A stretch of DNA of 29,369 nt from an uncultured Campylobacter sp. (GTDB taxonomy: Bacteria; Campylobacterota; Campylobacteria; Campylobacterales; Campylobacteraceae): NCBI RefSeq assembly GCF_937921625.1, contig NZ_CAKZTI010000066.1, positions 1 through 29,369 of the forward strand. The letters run 5' to 3'. How positions within the stretch are numbered: the stretch's first letter is position 1; the number at the start of each line of letters is the position of its first letter. Below the pieces are notes generated by a model that was not told the DNA's origin, ran no database searches, and worked only from the letters and a program-made list of their open reading frames with translations. Shown one piece after another: positions 24,198 to 29,369 of this stretch. A program made the position numbers and the translations under genes.

Positions 24198-25238
24198 ATG
24201 ACCGCAAACGAACTGGAAAAACTAAGGCTCGGCATCCTGGATGAGGCGGAGCAGCACAAAGGTACGGCGTTTTCGATAATAGTACTAGTGGTGCTGGCCT
24301 CTGCGCTGTGGCTATTTTTCAATTTTAGAGATCAAAATGCAGCGATGGGCCTCTGCTGGATCATAGTGGTATTTAGCTGCGGCAGCATCTCTTATAGAGT
24401 AGTGAATAAAGATGCAAATATAGTGCGCGTATTTATCTTTTGCATCTTGCTGTGGATGCTTGCCAAAGGCGTAGAAATGTGCGAGAATGATACCTTGCGC
24501 TTCGTCATCGCACTCGTAACCATCTGCCTTTCTTTGTTTAATATCGCGGATGCCGCGTTGGAGCGGATCAAATATAATAGATCCAAAGAATTCGTCCGCG
24601 CCTTTAAACATCAATATATCGCGCCCTATATCGCGAGCCTAGGCTATCGCTACGAAATTTCAGGCTCGTTTCGGCCGGCGTATCTGCGCGCTAGCGGTCT
24701 GTTTCCGGATGGAGTAAAATATCTTGATTGTGAAGATAAAATTTCCGGCGTCTATGACGGAGTATTTTTCAGTTTTGCGGATGTTTGCGTGACTCATACT
24801 GACGAACGACGTAGCAGCAGGGGGATCTTTTTCTACGCGGAATTTAAAAAGCGCATAAACTCGGTGGCCGTGATCCTGCCGCTGCTCAGCGCGAGACCGA
24901 CGCTCAGCGGACTTAAGAAGATCGCGATGGACGATAGCGAGTTTAGCTCCACGTTTAGCGTATATAGTGCCGACGCCGTGTCTGCAATGTACGCCCTCAC
25001 GCCCGCCTTTATGCGGCGCTTGCTTCGCTTTAGAAGCGGTGCCGGCGGACCGATCAGATTAAGCTTTTCGGATAGAAACATCTGCATTTTCATCCACACG
25101 GGACACGATAGCTTCGAGCCTAGCGTAGATCGCAGCGTACTTAGCGCAGGTCCTGCCGCGTCTATCAAGCACGAGCTTTTATTCTTTCTATCCATAGTAA
25201 AAAGTCTAAAATTAAACGAAAATATCTGGCAGAATTAA
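24198..25238 (+). CDS. DUF3137 domain membrane protein
   Basis: A 346-residue protein with four predicted membrane helices (about 24-42, 47-67, 74-92, 99-117), then a cytosolic C-terminal domain. That domain has features I associate with DUF3137: a start with AFKHQYIAPYIASLGYRYE, SGLFPDGVKYLDCEDKISGVYDGVFFSFADVCVTH, a core FYAEFKKRINSVAVI, and a late segment FSVYSADAVSAMYALTPAFMRRL followed by ISF-like strands. Its function is unknown. It stands alone, with a stem-loop leader and AGAAAGAG before the ATG. No partner gene adjoins it: a broken small membrane-protein gene faces it from the opposite strand. Confidence 0.8.
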   Translation: MTANELEKLRLGILDEAEQHKGTAFSIIVLVVLASALWLFFNFRDQNAAMGLCWIIVVFSCGSISYRVVNKDANIVRVFIFCILLWMLAKGVEMCENDTLRFVIALVTICLSLFNIADAALERIKYNRSKEFVRAFKHQYIAPYIASLGYRYEISGSFRPAYLRASGLFPDGVKYLDCEDKISGVYDGVFFSFADVCVTHTDERRSSRGIFFYAEFKKRINSVAVILPLLSARPTLSGLKKIAMDDSEFSSTFSVYSADAVSAMYALTPAFMRRLLRFRSGAGGPIRLSFSDRNICIFIHTGHDSFEPSVDRSVLSAGPAASIKHELLFFLSIVKSLKLNENIWQN

Positions 25239-25289
25239 ATTTTGAATTTTACCTTAAATCCGCAAATACGGAGGCTTTGCGCCGCCGCG

Positions 25290-25307
25290 AAATTTTAAAA
25301 TTTAAAA
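25290..25307. repeat. Copy of 18-mer AAATTTTAAAATTTAAAA
   Basis: Exact copy in the spacer after the DUF3137 gene. The three copies share only this word and not their flanks. Confidence 0.6.
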
Positions 25308-25418
25308 GTACTCTTCCCGGCTCGGCGCCGCTATGATTTAGAATTTTCGCGACAAGGTCTATTATATTTGCGGCGGAGAGCGAAGTTTGAAACCTATCGC
25401 GACGAAATTCCATGCGAT

Positions 25419-25632
25419 TTATAAATTTTTGCGGTCCGCATAGAGGAATTGAGCAAAGATGGATACTGATATGGCGATGATTGCACCGTACGCTTTCCAT
25501 AAGGAGATTACCACGCTGCCTATAATCGTGCCGCAAACACTACTTTTACCGTCGCGAGCCCGCGTCAAAAAAATTGAGTACCCATCGCGGCAATGATAGA
25601 AGAGATAATTTACTCATATTTTCATCGTTCAT
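25419..25632 (-). pseudogene. Small membrane protein gene, frameshifted in a T7 run
   Basis: From the ATG at 25632 (TAGGATGG ribosome binding site upstream) the frame reads MNDENMSKLSLLSLPRW and reaches a run of seven T (minus strand, about 25567-25573), after which it hits TAA. With one T fewer the frame continues through RARDGKSSVCGTIIGS, a hydrophobic helix (VVISLWKAYGAIIAISVSIFAQF) and a natural stop after YADRKNL, giving exactly 70 residues. A good start, one clean slip in a homopolymer and a membrane-helix tail argue for a real gene, either recently broken, switchable by slippage, or miscalled. I do not recognise the protein. Confidence 0.6.
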
Positions 25633-25755
25633 TTTGCCATCCTAATGCTTTTAAAAATCGACGATTAAAAAGCTCACACAAAAGCAGTCCACACATTTAA
25701 TCTGCCTCCAAGCATTTTTAAGCGACAATACGAAAATCAAATTTTCGGAGTCCTC

Positions 25756-26358
25756 ATGACGATTTACGAGTTAAAGCCCAAATTTCAAAATTTACTTCGT
25801 CCGTTAGTAAGACGCCTTTACGACGCGGGCGTCAGCGCAAATCAAGTCACGATCACAGCCTGCGTCATTTCCGTTCTGCTGGGCGGACTTCTGATAAAAT
25901 TCGCCGAAATTTCGACGCTATTCTTTCTGTTGCCCGTTTGGATGTTTTTGCGTATGGCGCTAAATGCCATCGACGGCATGCTGGCTCGCGAGTTTAATCA
26001 AAAAAGCCCGCTGGGCGGCTACCTAAACGAAGCCACGGACGTCATCTCGGACGCCGCGCTGTATCTGCCGTTTGCCTTCGTGGCGCCGTTTGACTGGGGC
26101 GTTATCGCGCTCGTTATCTTTCTATCTTTTATGAGTGAGTTTTTGGGCGTCCTAGGGCAGGTGCACGGTTGCGGCAGGCGATACGACGGACCTATGGGCA
26201 AGAGCGACCGCGCGTTTATATTCGGGCTTATCGGTACGGTATATGCGCTATCTGGGCGACTACCGGAGTGGTTTAGCTGGGTACTTTACGCCGCGATATT
26301 TTTACTCGCGCTTACTTGCGCAAACCGCGTGAGGATGGGACTAAAAAGCGTGGAATAA
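25756..26358 (+). CDS. YnbA-like CDP-alcohol phosphatidyltransferase family protein
   Basis: A 200-residue membrane enzyme of the family that joins CDP-diacylglycerol to an alcohol to make a phospholipid. The motif region is at 70-99: NAIDGMLAREFNQ...LGGYLNEATDVISD. The usual pattern is DxxDGxxARx8GxxxDxxxD. Here the first and third Asp are Asn (70 and 91), while Asp73 and Asp95 remain. From memory, E. coli YnbA carries the same changes and the same ALYLPF segment after the motif, so this is probably a family trait, not damage. Later, GKSDRAFIFGLIG is also YnbA-like. Its acceptor alcohol is unknown. It heads a lipid-enzyme cluster. Ribosome binding site CGGAG. Confidence 0.85.
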   Translation: MTIYELKPKFQNLLRPLVRRLYDAGVSANQVTITACVISVLLGGLLIKFAEISTLFFLLPVWMFLRMALNAIDGMLAREFNQKSPLGGYLNEATDVISDAALYLPFAFVAPFDWGVIALVIFLSFMSEFLGVLGQVHGCGRRYDGPMGKSDRAFIFGLIGTVYALSGRLPEWFSWVLYAAIFLLALTCANRVRMGLKSVE

Positions 26359-26823
26359 GGCGCCTCGGACGAGGATAAATTTAATAGCTATCTCCAAAAT
26401 CGACGCAAGGCAAATTCGCCTAAATTTGATATAATTGCAAAAGTTTTAAGCTCGCCTCGACGCGGGCACGCAATCGTTATAAATTTGATCTTGTTTAAAT
26501 TTGCGAGATTTTTTGAGGCGAGGATAAAATATCACGGCGAATTTGTCCGCTTAATTTAGACGTTTTAAAAGACGCTAGGCGCACAAAACGTGCTCGGTTA
26601 ATTTCGAGCGTTTTATCAAAGTCGGTGAAATCAAAGGCAAGTAGCAAAAGCGGCAAATTGCAGACGTTACTTAAAACCGCATCGGCTTTAATCGCCTCAA
26701 ATTTATGTCTAAACGCTCGTTTTCGACAAGGAGGGCGAGAAGCTTATTTGCCGCACGCAACCGTAAAATTGAGGGCGCCTCAAAAAGTGAATTTGAAAAG
26801 TAAAAGAGTAAAAAGGATACAAG
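26359..26823 (+). other. 465-bp spacer: probable long leader or small RNA
   Basis: Contains a perfect TATAAT (26430-26435) followed by about 390 bases before the PlsC-like ATG. Within it are CTCGCCTC (26451-26458) and GAGGCGAG (26515-26522), inverted arms 56 bases apart. A 32-codon frame starting ATG at 26706 (MSKRSFSTRR...) has no clear ribosome binding site. I see no conserved riboswitch that I can name. Confidence 0.45.
26430..26435 (+). promoter_or_regulatory. -10 element upstream of the PlsC-like gene
   Basis: TATAAT lies within TTTGATATAATTGC, giving a transcript that would start near 26442 and run about 380 bases before the PlsC-like gene, or make a separate small RNA. Confidence 0.5.
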
Positions 26824-27462
26824 ATGAAAGAGTTTTTAGCTGCAGCGCTTGATTTTATCCTTTGCCGCATCACGATATTTATCACCGGCGTACGGCCGCC
26901 GCAGGAGCTTTTAAACATCGGCGAGGGCACTAAAATTTACTATGCAAACCACGCCAGCCACGGCGATTTTTTGCTGATTTTCGTCTCGCTGCCTTACCGC
27001 GTGAGAAAGCGCGTGCGCCCCGTCGCGGCGGCGGAGTACTGGCAGGGCGGGCCGGTGCGCAGGTTTCTTGCTAAAAACGTGTTTAACATGGTGCTAATAA
27101 GCCGCCGCAAAGATCCGCTGGAAGCGCTAGCGCAAATGAGCGAGGCGCTGCAGACTCACTCTCTCATCATCTTTCCGGAAGGCACGCGCAAGATGGACGA
27201 CGACCTAGTACTGCAGCCGTTTAAAAGCGGGATTTTCCGCCTGGCGCAGCAGTATCCCGCCGTCCCGCTCGTGCCCGTATGGATCAAAAATGCGCGAAAT
27301 GTCCTGCCTAAGGGCTTTTTTGTGCCTATTCCGCTGCTTTGCGAGCTGATAGTGGGCAAGGAGATATTTTACGGCGGCGAGAGCAAAGGCGAGTTTTTAC
27401 AAAAGGCGCAAGACGCGCTGCTAGCGATGAGCGATACGCAAAATGATAGAACGAAAGCCTGA
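26824..27462 (+). CDS. PlsC-like lysophospholipid acyltransferase
   Basis: A 212-residue membrane-associated acyltransferase. It has the catalytic HX4D motif NHASHGD (His43, Asp48), SRRKDPLEAL, the glycerol-phosphate-binding FPEGTRKMDD (117-126), and VPLVPVWIKNARNVLP, a segment of the later conserved block. Such enzymes add a fatty acyl chain to lysophosphatidate or a similar acceptor. This is probably a secondary copy beside the housekeeping PlsC, since it is embedded in a YnbA/YnbB-like cluster (inference). Start: ATG with AAAAGGA upstream. Its end overlaps the next predicted start by 20 bases. Confidence 0.88.
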   Translation: MKEFLAAALDFILCRITIFITGVRPPQELLNIGEGTKIYYANHASHGDFLLIFVSLPYRVRKRVRPVAAAEYWQGGPVRRFLAKNVFNMVLISRRKDPLEALAQMSEALQTHSLIIFPEGTRKMDDDLVLQPFKSGIFRLAQQYPAVPLVPVWIKNARNVLPKGFFVPIPLLCELIVGKEIFYGGESKGEFLQKAQDALLAMSDTQNDRTKA

Positions 27463-27793
27463 TTTGGCGGCTCTGGCGACGGCGGTAAATTTGAGCCCTA
27501 CAAATCCATCAAACGAAAAGAGAAAATTTGCGACCGATTTTTACGACAAATTTGACGGCGAGTCTTTTAAAACGGCGGTTAAAAATGTCAAATTTGAGCG
27601 CGAAATACGGGCTAAAACGCTCGCTTTGCCGCAAATCAAATTTAACCTAAACACAAATTTAAACCGCGTAAAAAATTTAACCAATCAAGCCGTCCGCGCG
27701 GCAAACCAAACGCGCGTAAATTCAGCTCGCTCGGAGAGCTCCGAAACAGACGTCAAATTTAGCTTTAAATTTAACCAAAAGGCACTAAAATGA
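27443..27793 (+). CDS. Hypothetical basic protein, 116 aa
   Basis: I do not recognise this protein. It starts at an ATG inside the PlsC-like gene (20-base overlap) and its TGA overlaps the ATG of the YnbB-like gene (ATGA), the classic sign of translational coupling. The sequence is rich in Asn, Lys, Arg, Phe and Ser with no membrane helix or signal peptide, and much of it comes from repeated AAATTT words, so it may be a chance open frame that happens to fit. If not real, 327 bases between two coupled-looking genes would be empty, which is unusual here. Confidence is limited. Confidence 0.4.
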   Translation: MIERKPDLAALATAVNLSPTNPSNEKRKFATDFYDKFDGESFKTAVKNVKFEREIRAKTLALPQIKFNLNTNLNRVKNLTNQAVRAANQTRVNSARSESSETDVKFSFKFNQKALK

Positions 27794-28719
27794 ACCCGCA
27801 AAATCATATCTTAAATCTATTTTTAGGACTCATCGCGGTACTAGTCGTCTCTAGCGTCGTGGCTTTTATCCTAAAGGCGAAATTTGGCGCCGAGAACAAA
27901 ACCATCTCAAATTTGACCTCGCGCATAAACGCCTGGTGGGCGATGATTTTGGTGATTTTTGCGTTTACGTATATGGGCAAAAACGCCGTGATATTTTTAT
28001 TTTTGCTGGTTTCGTTTGCCGCTTTGCGCGAGTTTTTGTCGCTCATCTACATCCGCAGGGGCGATCACATCGCGCTCGTGGCATGCTTTTACGTGATTTT
28101 GCCCGCGCAGTATATATTTATATATGCTGATTGGTACGCGATGGCGATGATATTTATCCCGGTTTACGGATTTTTGTTTTTGCCGATTTTGGCGGCTATT
28201 TGCGGCGACGCGGCTTATTTTTTGGAGCGCTCGACGAAGATCCAGTGGGCGCTGATGATCTGCGTGTTTTGTATCTCGCATATCCCCGCGCTTCTTTTGC
28301 TGGATCTTAAGCGCGGCAGCGGCATGGAGCTGATGCTGTTTTTGATCCTGGTCGTGCAAACTAGCGACGTGCTACAGTACGTCTGGGGCAAGCTTTTTGG
28401 TAAGCGCAAGATTGCGCCCAGTATCAGTCCGTCTAAAACGGTGGTCGGCTTTGCGGGAGGGGTGCTTAGCGCTAGCGCGCTGGCTGCGTGCCTGCATCAT
28501 CTCACGCCTTTTGGCGCGGTGGGGGCGTTTTTCATCGGGCTTGCCGTTTGTATGATGGGTTTTTTAGGAGGGCTTGTTATGTCGGCGATCAAGCGCGATC
28601 TAGGCGTCAAGGACTGGGGCTACATGATCAGCGGTCACGGCGGGATGCTTGATCGTATGGACTCGCTGTGTTTTGCGGCGCCGATATTTTTTCACATCGT
28701 TAGATATTTTTACGCGTGA
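27790..28719 (+). CDS. YnbB/CdsA-like phosphatidate cytidylyltransferase
   Basis: Makes CDP-diacylglycerol from phosphatidate and CTP, the activated substrate for enzymes such as the YnbA-like protein. The 309-residue membrane protein has about eight hydrophobic segments and a complete CDS signature at 265-291: SAIKRD...VKDWG...SGHGGMLDRMD. SPSKTVVGFAGG (213-224) and the preceding TSDVLQYVWGKLFGKRK are also typical. It is longer than some CdsA proteins, and its placement argues for the accessory YnbB type (inference). Its ATG overlaps the stop of the 116-aa frame, and the next gene starts 7 bases after its stop. Confidence 0.9.
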   Translation: MNPQNHILNLFLGLIAVLVVSSVVAFILKAKFGAENKTISNLTSRINAWWAMILVIFAFTYMGKNAVIFLFLLVSFAALREFLSLIYIRRGDHIALVACFYVILPAQYIFIYADWYAMAMIFIPVYGFLFLPILAAICGDAAYFLERSTKIQWALMICVFCISHIPALLLLDLKRGSGMELMLFLILVVQTSDVLQYVWGKLFGKRKIAPSISPSKTVVGFAGGVLSASALAACLHHLTPFGAVGAFFIGLAVCMMGFLGGLVMSAIKRDLGVKDWGYMISGHGGMLDRMDSLCFAAPIFFHIVRYFYA

Positions 28720-28726
28720 GGTTTTG

Positions 28727-29280
28727 ATGAAAATCGCTAGCAAAATTTTACTTTTAGTGCTCGCGGCAAATTTGGCCTTTGCTTTTTCTGCCGAAAAGCT
28801 CGTGCAAGACGCTAGAGCGCAGGTCGGACGGACGCTATTTTACGATCCTTCGTACTCTAGGCTAGCCTATCCGATGGACGACGTGGATATGATAAGGGGC
28901 GTTTGCACCGACGTCGTAGTTAGGGCGCTGCGCGGACAGGACATCGATCTGCAGCGGCTCATCCACGAGGATATGAGCGCAAATTTTAGCGCCTATCCAA
29001 AAACCTGGGGCGCAAAAAAGACCGACAAAAACATCGATCATCGCCGCGTGCCAAACATCGCGACCTATTTAAAACGCAAGGGCTACGAGGCGAAGGGCGA
29101 GTTTAAAGCAGGCGATATCGTGACGTGGCGGCTGGATATCGGCAGGCCGCATATCGGCATAGTTTCGGATAAATTTGCCACCGGCAAACCCCGCTCGTGA
29201 TCCACAACATCGGGCTTGGCGCGCAGGAGGAGGATGTGTTAAAGGATTACGAGATAACGGGACACTTTAGGATAAAATAA
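28727..29280 (+). pseudogene. DUF1287 family exported protein, frameshifted near its end
   Basis: An ATG at 28727 opens a signal peptide (MKIASKILLLVLAANLAFAF) followed by a DUF1287-type sequence: KLVQDARAQVGRTLFYDPSY, GVCTDVVVRALR with the conserved Cys, RRVPNIATYLKRKG, and FKAGDIVTWRL...RPHIGIVSD. After 157 codons the frame ends at TGA 29198-29200. The expected continuation, LVIHNIGLGAQEED...YEITGHFRIK, is intact in another frame from 29194 to the TAA at 29278-29280. Adding one C to the C4 run at 29189-29192 restores a 184-residue protein. DUF1287 proteins have a papain/NlpC-like Cys-His arrangement, and their function is not settled. It starts 7 bases after the YnbB-like gene. Confidence 0.8.
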
Positions 29281-29318
29281 GTAGAAAAATCGATAAATTT
29301 AAGCAAGAAAGGCGAAAA

Positions 29319-29369
29319 ATGGAGTTTAAAGAGAGCTATTTTATAACGAGCGACGGGGCGAGGATATTT
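29319..29369 (+). CDS. Start of a probable alpha/beta hydrolase (YnbC-like), cut by the window edge
   Basis: Only 17 residues are present, MEFKESYFITSDGARIF, with AAAGGCG before the ATG. The pattern of a beta strand, then a turn with SDG and a hydrophobic residue, is how lysophospholipase/serine-aminopeptidase-type hydrolases begin. In E. coli the ynbAB genes are followed by ynbC, whose N-terminal part is a hydrolase, so context agrees. The identification rests mainly on context. Confidence 0.45.
   Translation, partial: MEFKESYFITSDGARIF

Larger units (their letters stand above)
25239..25755. other. 517-bp spacer holding a broken small gene
   Basis: No intact gene that I can support. It contains the frame-disrupted 70-codon gene on the minus strand (25419-25632), one copy of the 18-mer repeat (25290-25307) and, before the YnbA-like gene, a ribosome binding site (CGGAG). 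A second minus-strand frame at 25249-25536 overlaps the broken gene and has poor composition. Confidence 0.6.

Noticed and set aside
25249..25536. 95-codon minus-strand open frame after the DUF3137 gene
   Set aside because: It overlaps the broken 70-codon gene in another frame, has no good ribosome binding site and has a His/Arg/Ser-rich composition typical of shadow frames.
26706..26804. 32-codon frame MSKRSFSTRR...
   Set aside because: No convincing ribosome binding site, and arises in AAATTT-rich spacer. Kept only as a remark on the leader.
26625..26852. 75-codon plus-strand open frame before the PlsC-like gene
   Set aside because: It runs into the PlsC-like gene, has no clear ribosome binding site and is Lys/Arg/Ser-rich without recognisable structure.
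27804..28409. Minus-strand frames under the YnbB-like gene
   Set aside because: Shadows of a strongly supported membrane-protein gene whose motifs are complete on the plus strand.
29189..29192. C4 run as a phase-variable tract
   Set aside because: Four C residues are too short for known slipped-strand switching, so a mutation or base-call error is likelier.
1..29369. Mobile elements, prophage, CRISPR arrays, tRNA or rRNA
   Set aside because: I looked for transposase or integrase frames, regularly spaced repeats and cloverleaf or rRNA sequence and saw none.

Overview
The window looks like chromosomal DNA of a Campylobacter, most likely one of the higher-GC oral species (C. gracilis / C. rectus / C. 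showae type). The evidence is the adjacency of pckA and pycB (the arrangement I recall from C. jejuni), a NifS/NifU pair used as the Fe-S assembly system, an ATP-type PEP carboxykinase, epsilonproteobacterial gene content throughout, and saturation of both genes and spacers with AAATTT-type words despite an intermediate GC content. The species is inference. I see no rRNA, tRNA, CRISPR array, transposase, integrase or prophage gene.

Layout. 1-2331: the end of an unknown gene, an unknown 184-aa protein, and a CAP-domain protein whose lipoprotein signal peptide is cut off by an in-frame amber codon. 2306-7926 (minus strand): pckA with its own promoter, then pycB downstream of a TRAP transporter pair (dctQ, dctM; no dctP). 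8023-12131: a DsbB-like membrane protein without the usual CXXC, a lone type IV pilin-like protein, a CysQ-type phosphatase, a SapC-family protein, a 611-bp AT-rich spacer with a perfect 30-bp palindrome, and an orphan PEB1-like amino-acid-binding protein. 12530-15430 (minus): nifS-nifU behind a leader with an inverted repeat, and folE. 15618-17768: a TonB-dependent siderophore receptor behind a Fur-like box. 17925-24068: a tightly packed housekeeping operon, tig-clpP-def-yifB-nnr-purN, ended by a strong hairpin that contains the purN stop codon. 24198-25238: a DUF3137 membrane protein. 25756-29369: a lipid-enzyme cluster with a YnbA-like CDP-alcohol phosphatidyltransferase, a PlsC-like acyltransferase, a small basic protein, a YnbB/CdsA-like cytidylyltransferase, a DUF1287 protein and the start of an alpha/beta hydrolase.

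How the genes work together. PckA and PycB link the C3 and C4 pools, and the TRAP genes beside pycB suggest uptake of an organic acid that feeds the same node. The tig-clpP-def group handles nascent proteins (folding, deformylation, degradation). The last cluster carries acylation, CDP-lipid activation and head-group transfer side by side, plus a hydrolase, and resembles the poorly understood ynbABC genes of E. coli. It is the best candidate here for a little-described system.

Three apparent lesions occur in otherwise healthy DNA: the amber codon at 2236-2238, a T7 slip in a 70-codon membrane-protein gene at 25419-25632, and a one-base shift near the end of the DUF1287 gene at 29189-29192. 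They could be sequencing errors, recent decay or switchable expression.
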